Positions 15,712 to 24,073 of a stretch of 50,359 nucleotides of DNA are shown piece after piece. How positions within the stretch are numbered: position 1 is the first letter of the stretch; each line of letters starts with the position of its first letter. Where the stretch lies: contig CALXRI010000022.1 of assembly GCA_944390795.1 (NCBI GenBank), positions 1 to 50,359 of the forward strand, read 5' to 3'. The translations under genes and the position numbers were made by a program. Source of the stretch: an uncultured Victivallales bacterium. Its GTDB lineage: Bacteria > Verrucomicrobiota > Lentisphaeria > Victivallales > UBA1829. The notes under the pieces are model-generated. The model did no database searches. It saw only the letters and a list, made by a program, of their open reading frames with translations, and was not told the origin of the DNA.

Positions 15712-16590
15712 TTACTGAACCTCGCCGACGGTGAGATCCTCCGAAACGAATTCGTTGAGCTTGCTCTGCACCAGCTTTTTGAGCGTCAGCGTGGAGTTCG
15801 GGCATGCGGCGCAGCGGCCTTTGAGGCGCACCTTGACCATGTTTCCCTCGATGTCCACCAGTTCGATGCTGCCGCCGTCCTTTTCGAGCGCGGGGCGGAT
15901 CTCCCGGTCGATGACCTCCTGCACGCGGATGACCTTCTGCACAACGGAGAGCGAGGCGAATTCCGCCGCCTTTCCGCTCCGGTGCTCCGCGTTCTCCGTG
16001 CTGTGCTCGCGCCAGATGCCGTCCAGAATCTCCTGAATCTGATCGAGACAGCGTCCGCAGGCACCGCCCGCCTTCGTATAGTCGGTGATCTCGGCGACGG
16101 TATGCAGATTGTTGTCGAGCGCCACTTTGCGGATTTTCGTATCCGTCACGCCGAAGCACTTGCAGACGATGCGTCCCTCGTGCTCGTCGTCCTGCGCGGC
16201 CTCTTCGACCTTCTCGCCGTGTCTGCGCTTGTAATCGGCGATCGCCGCCTGAAGCGCCTCCATGCCCATGACCGAGCAGTGCATCTTCTCCTCCGGCAGT
16301 TCGCCGAGCTGCGCCACAATCTCCCTGTTGGTGACTTTCGCCGCCTCGTCAAGCGTCATTCCCTTCACGATTTCCGTGAGGGCGGAGGAGGACGCGATCG
16401 CGCTGGCGCATCCGAACGTCTTGAACTTCACGTCGCAGATCCTGCCGTTTTCATCGAGTTTCAGAAAAATCTTCAGCGCGTCGCCGCAGCTGACGTTCCC
16501 GACTTCCGCCACCGCGTCGGCGTCCTTGATTTCGCCGACATTGCGCGGATTCAGAAAATGATCCATTACTTTCGGAGTATAGTTCCACAT
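15712..16590 (-). CDS. nifU: Fe-S cluster scaffold NifU (three-domain)
   Basis: The 292 residues hold the full NifU architecture. An IscU-like scaffold spans residues 1-125, with its three cysteines in NVSCGDALKI, KTFGCASAIAS and EKMHCSVMGM. A BFD-like [2Fe-2S] domain spans about 140-190, with VCKCFGVT and GGACGRCLDQI. A C-terminal Nfu domain spans about 215-290, with KGRCAACPNSTLTL. The protein assembles transient clusters from NifS-derived sulfur and passes them to apoproteins. It follows proS by 58 bp and precedes nifS by 12 bp, consistent with a proS-nifU-nifS transcript. A full NifU is typical of anaerobes that use NIF machinery for general cluster building. Confidence 0.93.
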   Translation of the reverse strand: MWNYTPKVMDHFLNPRNVGEIKDADAVAEVGNVSCGDALKIFLKLDENGRICDVKFKTFGCASAIASSSALTEIVKGMTLDEAAKVTNREIVAQLGELPEEKMHCSVMGMEALQAAIADYKRRHGEKVEEAAQDDEHEGRIVCKCFGVTDTKIRKVALDNNLHTVAEITDYTKAGGACGRCLDQIQEILDGIWREHSTENAEHRSGKAAEFASLSVVQKVIRVQEVIDREIRPALEKDGGSIELVDIEGNMVKVRLKGRCAACPNSTLTLKKLVQSKLNEFVSEDLTVGEVQ

Positions 16591-16648
16591 GTCGCACTCT
16601 GCCTTTCAAGGCGCGGTCCCGGACTTTTCCGGAGCCGGCCGTTTTGTT

Positions 16649-18379
16649 TCACTCATACTGTTTCAGTTCGTCTTTTACGCGTTCCGCCAGAACCTTTGCC
16701 GCATCCGTGATCGGAATCATCTCGGAGGAGCGCGAGGTGCGCAGCTTGAACTCGACCATCCCCTGCTCCATGCTTCTGGGCGAAACGATCACGCGGAACG
16801 GAATGCCGATCAGGTCGGCGTCGCTGAACATGAACCCGGCCTTTTCGCCGCGGTCGTCGAACAGGACTTCCACGCCGAGGCGCGTCAGTTCGCCATAAAG
16901 CGTTTCTGCGGCCTCCATCACGCCTCCCTTGTCGGGATTCAGCGCGCAGATCTCCACATGATACGGCGCAATCGACATCGGCCAGACCGGTCCGTAATCG
17001 TCGTGGGAGTCTTCGACGACGGACGCCATCGTGCGCCCGACGCCGATGCCGTAGCAGCCCATGATCATCGGATGGGACTTGCCGTCCTTGTCCAGATAGT
17101 TGCACTGCATCGGCGCGGAATACTTCGTCCCGAGCTGGAAGATGTTGCCGACTTCGATGCCGCGCTTCATCTGGAGCGGTTCGCCCGTCACGGGGCAGGG
17201 GTCGCCGTCGCGGACCATGGCAATGTCCACGACGGCGGCATCCCTGAGGTCGCGCCCGTAGTTGAAGTTCCGGTAGTGATAATCGGCTTCGTTCGCCCCG
17301 ACCACCAGATTGGAGGAGCCTGCGACGGAGTTGTCGATGACGATTCGCACCTTTGCCGGGTCAATGCCGATGGGCGAAGCATAACCGGGCACCGCGCCGA
17401 CCTTCCGGATCTGCTCGTCGTTCGCAAAATGGATGGAAAGGAGCCCGAGGTGATTCTGAAGCTTGCTTTCGTTGACCTCGAAGTCGCCGCGGATCAGCAC
17501 AAAGATCAGATTGCCTCCGTCGTCGGCGTAGAACACGGCCTTCCCGGTGTTTTCCGGTTTGACGCCGAGACAGTTCGCGACCTCCTCGATCGTCTTGCAT
17601 CCGGGCGTGTGCACCTTTTCCAGCGGAAGTTCCGGACCGCTTTTTTCAAACTTGAGCCCGGAGACCGCGATTTCGCGGTTCGCCTTGTAGCTTTTCCCGT
17701 CCGGAGACAGGAAAATCGTGTCTTCGCCGCACTCCGCCACTGACATGAACTCATGGGAAATGTTCCCTCCCATCATGCCGGAATTCGCCTTGATCGAGAC
17801 GACGTGCTTCAGACCGACGCGGCGGTAGATGTTGACATACGCCTCATGGGCGCGCCCGTAATATTCTTCCAGCGACTCCTGGGAGGTGTGGAAACTGTAG
17901 GCGTCCTTCATCGTGAACTCGCGGACGCGGATCAGTCCTGCACGCGGGCGTGCCTCGTCGCGGTATTTCGTCTGGATCTGATACGCCATGATCGGAAGCT
18001 GCTTGTAGCTGGTGATCTCAGTGCGCACGAGATGCACGATCGCCTCCTCGTGGGTCATGCCGAGGATCATCGGCTTGTCGTTGCGGTCCTTGAAGCGGAG
18101 CAGCTCCTGTCCGACGGAGTCGTAGCGGCCCGACTCCTGCCAGAGTTCGGCGGGCAGGACAACAGGCATCTTGACCTCCTGTCCGTCGATCCTGTTCATC
18201 TCCTCGCGGATGATGTTTTCGATCTTGAGGATGATCCGTTCTCCGAGCGGGAGAATGGAGTAGATTCCGGCGGAAACGGGACGGATGTATCCTCCGCGCA
18301 CCAGAAACTTGTGACTGATGGTCTTCGCGTCCTTGGGATCCTCCTTGATCCGCCGTCCGAGCATTTTCGACATTCTCAT
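16649..18379 (-). CDS. proS: Prolyl-tRNA synthetase (prokaryotic type with editing insert)
   Basis: ProRS charges tRNA-Pro. The 576-residue product has class II motif 1 near residue 60 (REEMNRIDGQEVKMPVVLP), the TXE loop (MTHEEAIVHLV, near residue 108), motif 2 with FRDEARPRAGL-like YRDEARPRAGLIRVREFTMK near residue 140, and motif 3 with GCYGIGVGRTMASVVE near residue 440. An insert of about 180 residues between motifs 2 and 3 (about 225-400, with GNLIFVLIRGDFEVNESKLQ) is the YbaK-like editing domain of bacterial-type ProRS. The C-terminal anticodon-binding domain contains VLFDDRGEKAGFMFSDADLI. Start 18379 is supported by family length; the open frame extends further upstream without similarity. 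Confidence 0.94.
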   Translation of the reverse strand: MRMSKMLGRRIKEDPKDAKTISHKFLVRGGYIRPVSAGIYSILPLGERIILKIENIIREEMNRIDGQEVKMPVVLPAELWQESGRYDSVGQELLRFKDRNDKPMILGMTHEEAIVHLVRTEITSYKQLPIMAYQIQTKYRDEARPRAGLIRVREFTMKDAYSFHTSQESLEEYYGRAHEAYVNIYRRVGLKHVVSIKANSGMMGGNISHEFMSVAECGEDTIFLSPDGKSYKANREIAVSGLKFEKSGPELPLEKVHTPGCKTIEEVANCLGVKPENTGKAVFYADDGGNLIFVLIRGDFEVNESKLQNHLGLLSIHFANDEQIRKVGAVPGYASPIGIDPAKVRIVIDNSVAGSSNLVVGANEADYHYRNFNYGRDLRDAAVVDIAMVRDGDPCPVTGEPLQMKRGIEVGNIFQLGTKYSAPMQCNYLDKDGKSHPMIMGCYGIGVGRTMASVVEDSHDDYGPVWPMSIAPYHVEICALNPDKGGVMEAAETLYGELTRLGVEVLFDDRGEKAGFMFSDADLIGIPFRVIVSPRSMEQGMVEFKLRTSRSSEMIPITDAAKVLAERVKDELKQYE

Positions 18380-18424
18380 ATTTGCATTCACTCCCGAATC
18401 GCGTTGTTTTCTCTGTAACCTATT

Positions 18425-18453
18425 AATATCATACTGAAACGCGATTCTTTCAA
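18425..18453 (-). promoter_or_regulatory. Candidate promoter of proS
   Basis: On the minus strand TTGAAA (18453-18448) and GATATT (18430-18425) are 17 nt apart, 46 nt before the proS start. This would drive the proS-nifU-nifS unit. Confidence 0.45.
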
Positions 18454-18576
18454 GCCGCTTTCCGGGAAATGGCGCGAAATCTCCGGCGCGGCGGCATTTT
18501 CCGGGATTTTTTCCGGCGGCGGCTGGCAAAAATCTCTCATCCTGTTATATTCCCGATGAAAGAATATCGGGAGGCC

Positions 18577-20445
18577 ATGAAAGGAATCATGAAAAAACTG
18601 CAAGCCGCTTTCCTCTGTTTTGCCGCTGGGCTTGTTCCAGGCTCCGCCGACGCGGCGTCAGATCGGGAGAAACAGATCATGCTGCCGGAAATTCCAGACT
18701 CGCATCCCCGCCTCTTCGTCAACTCCGGAACCGGATTCCGCCCGCTGCTGGAAGCCCGGAAATCCGCAGCTGGAAAAGCCCTTGCCGCACGCGTGGTCCA
18801 TGACGCGCGGGTGCTTCTGAAGGAAAAACCGGCGGAACGGATCATGGAGGGAAGGCGTCTGCTCGCTGTGAGCCGCAATGTCCTTTACCGGGTCAACACG
18901 CTTGCGGCGGCGTTCCGTTTGACCGGGGAAAAGGCATTTGCCGAACGCGCCGCGCTTGAAATGTGCGCGGCCGCGGATTTCCCGGACTGGAATCCGGCTC
19001 ATTTCCTGGATGTCGCGGAAATGACGCTTGCGCTTGCCGTCGGTTACGACTGGCTTTATGAAACGCTGGACGAGGCGCGGCGCGTGAAGATCCGCGATGC
19101 GATTCTGGAGAAAGGGCTCCGCCCCTCCTTCCGGGGACGCCAGTGGTGGGTGACGGGGAAAAACAACTGGAATCAGGTCTGTCATGCGGGTATGGTTGCG
19201 GGAGCGCTCGCCATTGCCGATTCCGAACCCGCGCTGGCGCGGAAGGTCATGGAGCGCGCCATCCGGAATCTGCCGCGCTCCATGAAGGCGTCCTTTTCTC
19301 CGAACGGGGCTTATCCGGAAGGTCCGATGTACTGGGGATACGGCACCGAATTCACCGTGGCGCTGCTGGCGCTGCTGGAGGGAGCGTTCGGACAGGACTT
19401 CGGACTTGCGGAGATTCCCGGTTTTTCCGTGACCGGGGATTTCGTCATTGCCGCGACCGCGCCGTCCGGACTCCTGTTCAATTATGCCGACTGCGTGAAA
19501 ACGCTCGGGCCCTCCTTCGCCATGCATTACCTGACTTTCCGTTTCGGGCGCCCGGACTGGTTTTCCCGTCACGAGCGGGAGATCCTGGACCGCGAGGCGA
19601 AGGAGCGTCCGCGAAATCTGCGTGCCGGGCGGAACCGCATGCTGCCTCTTTCGCTTCTGTATCTGCGCGACTGGCCGGAAGCGGATCCCCGCGCGGGAAA
19701 AACTTTTTACTGCAGCGGGAACACGGCGGCGGTGCCTGTGGCAATGTACCGGACGGGCTGGAAAAAGACGGACGCCTATCTCGGCGTGAAGGGCGGTTCG
19801 CCTTCCGGTCCTCACGGTCACATGGATGGGGGCTCTTTCATCTATGAGGCGGACGGTGTCCGCTGGGCGTCCGATCTCGGCATGGAAAATTATCACGGAA
19901 TAGAGGCCCGGGGCATCGAGCTCTGGAACAACAGCCGGAACAGTGAACGCTGGAGCGTGTTCCGGATCGGGCCGGACAGCCACAATATTCTCCGGATCAA
20001 CGGAAATCCTCAGCTGACGGACGGGAAGGCGAAATTCCGCAGATGCACACCGGAATCCTGTACGCTGGACCTGACGGGCTTGTACCGGAACGATGCGGAA
20101 AAGGTGGCGCGCACTTTGGAACTGCGCCCCGATGGTTCCCTGCGGATCACGGACACACTGAAAGGGGTGAATCCGGGCGTGCGCATCCGCTGGCAGCTCT
20201 GCACGGAGACTGCCGCACTTTCCTCCGGCGCATCGCTTCATCTGCAATCCGGCGGGAAAAAACTCGTCATCCGGAACGACTGCGGCGCGGACTGGACCGT
20301 CACGCCGGCGGAGCAGTGGATGCACGATTTCGACTCGCCGAACGGGACGGCGAAGATCGTTTTTTTCGAAATTCCGGCTCCCGGAAGCGGCAGACTGAAA
20401 ATGACTGTTGAATTTCTTCCGGGTTCGATCCGGAACCGGAAATGA
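18577..20445 (+). CDS. Secreted heparinase II/III-like protein
   Basis: A protein of 622 residues with a signal peptide (MKKLQAAFLCFAAGLVPGSA, from the inner ATG at 18589). The first half, about residues 30-330, is an (alpha/alpha) toroid with SHPRLFVN, YDWLYETLDEARRVKIRDAI, GKNNWNQVCHAGMVAGALAI and NGAYPEGPMYWGYGTEF. The second half is the heparinase II/III beta-sandwich, with GSPSGPHGHMDGGSFIYEAD near residue 410, the histidine-bearing motif of the family. Such enzymes are polysaccharide lyases acting on uronic-acid polymers such as alginate or glycosaminoglycans. Start 18577 follows GGGAGG closely; 18589 is also possible. It stands alone on its strand, followed by the hairpin element. Confidence 0.85.
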   Translation: MKGIMKKLQAAFLCFAAGLVPGSADAASDREKQIMLPEIPDSHPRLFVNSGTGFRPLLEARKSAAGKALAARVVHDARVLLKEKPAERIMEGRRLLAVSRNVLYRVNTLAAAFRLTGEKAFAERAALEMCAAADFPDWNPAHFLDVAEMTLALAVGYDWLYETLDEARRVKIRDAILEKGLRPSFRGRQWWVTGKNNWNQVCHAGMVAGALAIADSEPALARKVMERAIRNLPRSMKASFSPNGAYPEGPMYWGYGTEFTVALLALLEGAFGQDFGLAEIPGFSVTGDFVIAATAPSGLLFNYADCVKTLGPSFAMHYLTFRFGRPDWFSRHEREILDREAKERPRNLRAGRNRMLPLSLLYLRDWPEADPRAGKTFYCSGNTAAVPVAMYRTGWKKTDAYLGVKGGSPSGPHGHMDGGSFIYEADGVRWASDLGMENYHGIEARGIELWNNSRNSERWSVFRIGPDSHNILRINGNPQLTDGKAKFRRCTPESCTLDLTGLYRNDAEKVARTLELRPDGSLRITDTLKGVNPGVRIRWQLCTETAALSSGASLHLQSGGKKLVIRNDCGADWTVTPAEQWMHDFDSPNGTAKIVFFEIPAPGSGRLKMTVEFLPGSIRNRK

Positions 20446-20550
20446 GCTTTCGTCTGCTGCGGAAATCCCTGTGACGCGCAGCTTTTCTCCGGGACGCTGC
20501 GACAGGATGCGTGAGGCGGGGATTTTTTATTCAAAAAAATTTAGGTTAAT

Positions 20551-20673
20551 ACCGCGATGCTCTGCATCGCCAAAAATTGCTTCGTGCAGGACTCTCAGTC
20601 CTGCCGCGATCCAGCTGCGCAAGCTGGTCGCCGGAGGCGAAATCCCTGATACCGCGCATGCTTGCATCGCGGT
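20551..20673. repeat. Five-hairpin palindromic element
   Basis: Within 123 bp between convergent genes there are five adjacent perfect or near-perfect stem-loops: GCGATGC-TCT-GCATCGC (20554-20570), GCAGGACT-CTC-AGTCCTGC (20586-20604), CCAGCT-GCGCA-AGCTGG (20611-20627), TCGCC-GGA-GGCGA (20628-20640), and ACCGCG-C-ATGC-TT-GCAT-CGCGGT (20651-20673). The outer sequences TACCGCGATGC and its complement GCATCGCGGTA form terminal inverted repeats, so the whole could fold back as one MITE-like or REP/BIME-like unit. It sits between the heparinase-like gene and the GntR gene, where it could end transcription from both sides. Its identity is unknown to me. Confidence 0.75.
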
Positions 20674-20676
20674 AAT

Positions 20677-21312
20677 TTATTTCGCTTTTTTCTGCACAGG
20701 TCCGATGCAGCCGTTCAGAATATGCTTTTCCAGGAGTCTTTCCGCCTTTTCCAGATTCTGTTCCCGGATGGCGGATAAAATGCCGATGCGTTCCGCAATC
20801 AGATCTTTGAGCCGCGCGTTCTCATAGTTGCGGTAATTCCGGTAGGGGGCGGTCTTTCTGTGGAACTGTTCGATCAGCGCGGCAAGGCAGCGGTTGCCGC
20901 AGTAATCCCGGATCAGCGCATGCATTTCCTGATCCGCCGCAAGCGCGCTTTTCCGGGCGTTTTCCCCCCGGGGGCATTGCCGGAGCGCGGCGAGAAGCCC
21001 GTCGGTTTTTTCCGCCGGAATCCGTCCGATTGCGCGTTTCAATGCCTGAAGTTCCAGCATGCAGCGGCATTCGAAGAGCTCCCGGAGCGCTTTTTCATCC
21101 GGCAGCGCGACCCGGAAACCGCGAGGCAGGGGCTCGATCAGCCCTTCCGCCGCAAGTCTGCGCAGAGCTTCCCGGACCGGTGTCCGGCTGATTCCGAATT
21201 CCACCGTGAGTTTTTCCTCCGGGAGGGTTTCTCCTGCCGGGTATGTCCCGGATACAATTTTTTTCACAAGCTCCTCATAGGCCTGATCGGAAAGGTTTAT
21301 CTTTTTCAGCAT
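20677..21312 (-). CDS. GntR-family regulator, FadR/FCD subfamily
   Basis: A 211-residue regulator. The winged helix spans about residues 5-72, with the usual VSGTYPAGETLPEEKLTVEF, then GISRTPVREALRRLAAEGLI. It is followed by an FCD ligand domain of about 130 residues, all helical, with CRCMLELQALKRAIGRIP and a DQEMHALIRDYCGN segment that supplies metal-binding Asp and His. FCD regulators respond to organic acids such as uronate breakdown products, which would fit the heparinase-like lyase next door; that link is inference. Start 21312 (MLKKINLSD) fits the family; a longer open frame runs through the putative operator and is unlikely to be translated. Confidence 0.88.
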   Translation of the reverse strand: MLKKINLSDQAYEELVKKIVSGTYPAGETLPEEKLTVEFGISRTPVREALRRLAAEGLIEPLPRGFRVALPDEKALRELFECRCMLELQALKRAIGRIPAEKTDGLLAALRQCPRGENARKSALAADQEMHALIRDYCGNRCLAALIEQFHRKTAPYRNYRNYENARLKDLIAERIGILSAIREQNLEKAERLLEKHILNGCIGPVQKKAK

Positions 21313-21352
21313 GCCGGAAAGCTCCGCCTGTTGTCTGGTTCCATACGCCGGA

Positions 21353-21366
21353 TGTATGCAGTATAC
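21353..21366. promoter_or_regulatory. Possible GntR/FCD operator
   Basis: TGTATGCAGTATAC contains GTATAC and the similar GTATGC, separated by one base, about 40 bp upstream of the GntR start. FCD-type regulators commonly recognise GTATAC-like centres with flanking symmetry. This is a weak match, offered as a self-regulatory site. Confidence 0.3.
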
Positions 21367-21573
21367 CTCATAAAAAACAAAAAGCAAAGGGGAAACAGAC
21401 TTTTTGGCGGATAAAATTCCTTCCGCATGCAAGGCGGTCGTCGGGGCGCTCCGCCCGCAGTTCCGGGGTTTTCCGCCTGGTGTCTGCGAATCACTTCCCG
21501 GTCCGGCGGACGTTTTTTCTTTTCCCGGCCATTTCCTTTCAGACGTTTTTCATTTCCGCAGGAAAAAGCGTAT

Positions 21574-22278
21574 TCAGCGTGCCGCCATCCGGGGACGCGG
21601 CGGACCGAAGCTCTTTCCGGTCGCCTTTGCCCGTGCCTGAAGTTCGCGCATATACTGGTTGCGCATGGCGCGGCTTTCCGGAGAGGTTGTCTCTGTGCGT
21701 GTTTTCATCTGCGCCGCGCGCTGGGCATCGGTCGGGCGCGGAGGGCGGTTGGCGTCTGCCGTGCCGTTCTGATTTCGCGCCTGGCGTTTTTTCCGCTCGG
21801 CGTCCATTTGCTCCCGGCGTTTTTCAAATTCGGCGCGGCGTTCTTCCATTTTCGCAAGTTCCGCATCCAGAAAAGCGTTTTTCTCCTCCTGCGTCTGAAG
21901 CGCGAAATATTGTTTCATCCGGCGGTTGCGCTCCTGTTCGAACACCTTCCGCATATTGTTCCGGAAAGCGGAACGTTCCTCTCCGGACATCGTCTGCATT
22001 TCTCCGCGCTTGGGCGGGCGACGCTTCCCCCGCTGTTCCGGGCGAAGTTTTCCGAGCCATTTCCGACGTTCGGCGATGCTGAGGCGGTTGAAATCGGCAG
22101 AGGCGACGAACTTCATGATGTCCTCCCGTGCCTCCGATTTCGGACGCGGTTTGCGGAACATGTCATATGCGGCCGTTCCGAGCGCGCCTGCCGTCAGCAG
22201 AGCCGCTGTGACCGAGAGGATGATTTTTGTCCGTTTCGGGAGATGCTTTTTTTCCGGTTTTTTCTTCCATGGGTTCAT
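21574..22278 (-). CDS. Basic coiled-coil protein with one membrane anchor
   Basis: I do not recognise a family. The 234-residue protein has a lysine-rich N-terminus, one membrane helix (IILSVTAALLTAGALGTAAY, about residues 19-38), and then a very charged region rich in Arg, Lys, Glu and Gln that should form long helices or a coiled coil (MKQYFALQTQEEKNAFLDAE, about residue 120). The C-terminal 60 residues are Pro/Arg-rich and probably disordered. It follows the prepilin at 22339 by 60 bp on the same strand and is likely co-transcribed. Similar small charged membrane proteins occur in Planctomycetes-Verrucomicrobia-type genomes near pilin-like genes. The orientation suggests one helix with a large domain on one face of the membrane. 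Confidence 0.6.
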   Translation of the reverse strand: MNPWKKKPEKKHLPKRTKIILSVTAALLTAGALGTAAYDMFRKPRPKSEAREDIMKFVASADFNRLSIAERRKWLGKLRPEQRGKRRPPKRGEMQTMSGEERSAFRNNMRKVFEQERNRRMKQYFALQTQEEKNAFLDAELAKMEERRAEFEKRREQMDAERKKRQARNQNGTADANRPPRPTDAQRAAQMKTRTETTSPESRAMRNQYMRELQARAKATGKSFGPPRPRMAAR

Positions 22279-22338
22279 GATGCGGTTTCCCTTCCCGTGA
22301 ATGATTTGAAGATGCGGTCTGCCTGCGGGAGATATGCT

Positions 22339-22923
22339 TTATTTCCAGTCGTCGACGCGTCCGTCGGCAAAGAGATAGTTGCACGATCCGGCTTTTCCGG
22401 CGGGACCGTGGTAGGGGCGCAGGTCGTGCATCAGCATGCTGCGCGAGCGGTTGGTCATTCTGCGTCCGGCAAGGCGCGTGTTGAATTCATAGCTGCTGCC
22501 CTCGTTTTCGAAATCGGGTTTCCCGTTGCTGCTGGCGTAATTGAAATTGGTGCTTGTCACTTCGTCGCTGTCCTCCTCCTCATCCGTGAAAACGCCCACG
22601 ATTCCGTTGATCCCCCGGTCCGCCGGACAGCGGAAGACCTTCGAATTTTCACCCCCGAGCTGCGGGGCGAGCACCTCCTGAAGCGCAGGAACCTCCGGAT
22701 CCGTTTCAATGGATTTCATCACGGCGACGCGCGGGAAAATTCCTTTGAAGTCATCCGTGTAGCTCTGAATTGCGATTCCGAGCTGTTTGAGATTGCTCCG
22801 GCAGGCGATCCGTTTCGCCTGTTCGCGCGCCGTGTTCAGGGCGGGCATCAGGAGGCCGGCGAGAAGCGCGATGATTGCAATGACGATCAGAAGTTCAATC
22901 AGTGTGAAATATTTTCTCCGCAT
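22339..22923 (-). CDS. Prepilin-like (type II pseudopilin) protein
   Basis: A 194-residue prepilin-like protein with leader MRRKY before [20 protein letters not shown]; the residue before the cleavage point is Tyr. After [20 protein letters not shown], typical for these proteins, a shorter globular domain follows and ends in [13 protein letters not shown]. Unlike the prepilins at 3437 and 6365, the tail has DG but no His nine residues before it (Lys is there instead). Start 22923 follows GAAAGGAC. It leads a two-gene unit with the coiled-coil membrane protein and is not beside a glycan enzyme, so it may be a true secretion or pilus subunit. Confidence 0.8.
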   Translation of the reverse strand: MRRKYFTLIELLIVIAIIALLAGLLMPALNTAREQAKRIACRSNLKQLGIAIQSYTDDFKGIFPRVAVMKSIETDPEVPALQEVLAPQLGGENSKVFRCPADRGINGIVGVFTDEEEDSDEVTSTNFNYASSNGKPDFENEGSSYEFNTRLAGRRMTNRSRSMLMHDLRPYHGPAGKAGSCNYLFADGRVDDWK

Positions 22924-23113
22924 TGCCAAGTCCTTTCGTTGTTCATGTTCCAATGCCGTATGGCGGTAAAACGCTCCTCTGGCGTTTTTATTGTGCTGAA
23001 AGAGGGAAAATCGCCGCATATTCCCGAATTTCAGCGTGAGGAGCGCATTGTTCCCTTCCGGAATCCGGGAGAGTTGAGAGAACGGATAAAATCATATTTT
23101 TTTCAACTCCCTT

Positions 23114-23142
23114 TTGAAGTTTGCGGAACAATACAGTATATT
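23114..23142 (+). promoter_or_regulatory. Candidate promoter of the rhomboid-glgA-queA unit
   Basis: TTGAAG (23114-23119) and TATATT (23137-23142) have the ideal 17-nt spacing and lie 48 nt upstream of the ATG at 23190. Confidence 0.6.
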
Positions 23143-23189
23143 ATGCGTTCTGATGACTGAACTTTTTTTACAGCAAAACGGGAACCGAT

Positions 23190-24008
23190 ATGGACAACAA
23201 CGACTTTGAAACGCGTTCGAAGAGCGGAAACATCGCCTTGTTCGGGATCATCTGCCTGACCGTTCTTTTCTTTATCCTGACCCGCGGAGGCGCAAATGCC
23301 CCGCTCCTCAATTTTCTGGTGCTGACGCCGGAAACGCTGCGGGATTTCCAGCTCTGGCGGATCGTGACCTCGCTTCTGGTCAATTACGACCCCTGGAATC
23401 TCTTTTTCGCCATGTTCACGCTTTACATTTTCGGCAATCTCTCCACGCCGGTTCTGGGGCCCCACAAGACGATCTGCCTTTATCTGTTCAGCGGAATCAT
23501 CGGCAATCTTCTGCTTGTGCCGTTTGTCTGGAACTACCCTGGTACGCCGATTCTCGGCTGCTACGGCGCTGTGATGGGAGTGCTGATGGCCTCTGCAATG
23601 GTTCTGCCGAACATGCAGATGTATCTGCTTTTCATTCCCTTTCCGATCAAGATCAAGACCATGGCGATCGTCTTCTTCGTCTTCTACCTGCTTTTCTCGC
23701 ATCTGAGTCTTTTCTCCCTTACGATCGTCGGGGGATTTCTAGGCGGCTATCTGTTCATGAAGCTGTTCGCACGGAAATATGTCAGCTGGGAGCCGCTTGA
23801 TATGTTTTTTCCGAAACGCCCCCGGGGGGCCTCTGCACCGCATCCGGCCTATCCCTTCCGTCCGCATCCGAATCCCTCTTCCGGCGTGCCCGACAGCAAT
23901 GAAATCGACCGGATCCTGACGAAACTCTCCCGCACGGGCATCAACAGCCTGACGCCGGAGGAGGTGAAGGCGCTGGAGGATCTGCGCGAACGGATGCGCA
24001 AGCAGTGA
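23190..24008 (+). CDS. Rhomboid-fold membrane protein lacking the catalytic residues
   Basis: The 272-residue product has six hydrophobic segments in the rhomboid order, with the usual LWRIVTSLLVNYDPWNLFFA lead-in near residue 55. In active rhomboids this is followed by HxxxN in helix 2, GxSG in helix 4 and a histidine in helix 6. Here the corresponding places read WNLFFAMFTLYIFG (His and Asn gone), GCYGAVMG (Ser replaced by Tyr) and TIVGGFLGGYL (His gone). It is therefore a pseudoprotease, probably a substrate binder or membrane chaperone. The soluble C-terminus is a Pro-rich linker followed by a helical hairpin (EIDRILTKLSRTGINSLTPE) seen in several rhomboid relatives of this group. It precedes glgA by 65 bp. 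Confidence 0.75.
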   Translation: MDNNDFETRSKSGNIALFGIICLTVLFFILTRGGANAPLLNFLVLTPETLRDFQLWRIVTSLLVNYDPWNLFFAMFTLYIFGNLSTPVLGPHKTICLYLFSGIIGNLLLVPFVWNYPGTPILGCYGAVMGVLMASAMVLPNMQMYLLFIPFPIKIKTMAIVFFVFYLLFSHLSLFSLTIVGGFLGGYLFMKLFARKYVSWEPLDMFFPKRPRGASAPHPAYPFRPHPNPSSGVPDSNEIDRILTKLSRTGINSLTPEEVKALEDLRERMRKQ

Positions 24009-24073
24009 TGGTGAACCTGCCTTTTCCCGTGTTTTTCCATGGAGAGGGCTTGCAACAACAACGGAGGCAGCTT

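Noticed and set aside
14524-16590. Nitrogen-fixation gene cluster
   Set aside because: Only NifU and NifS types are present, next to proS; no nifH, nifD, nifK or other nif gene is in the window.
14653-16710. 685-codon plus-strand open frame over nifS and nifU
   Set aside because: It runs through two well-supported minus genes and their gap, with no motif and a low-complexity Asp/Val/Arg composition typical of antisense shadows.
21427-23160. 577-codon plus-strand frame spanning the coiled-coil and prepilin genes
   Set aside because: It crosses two genes and their gap; the prepilin motif on the minus strand is decisive.
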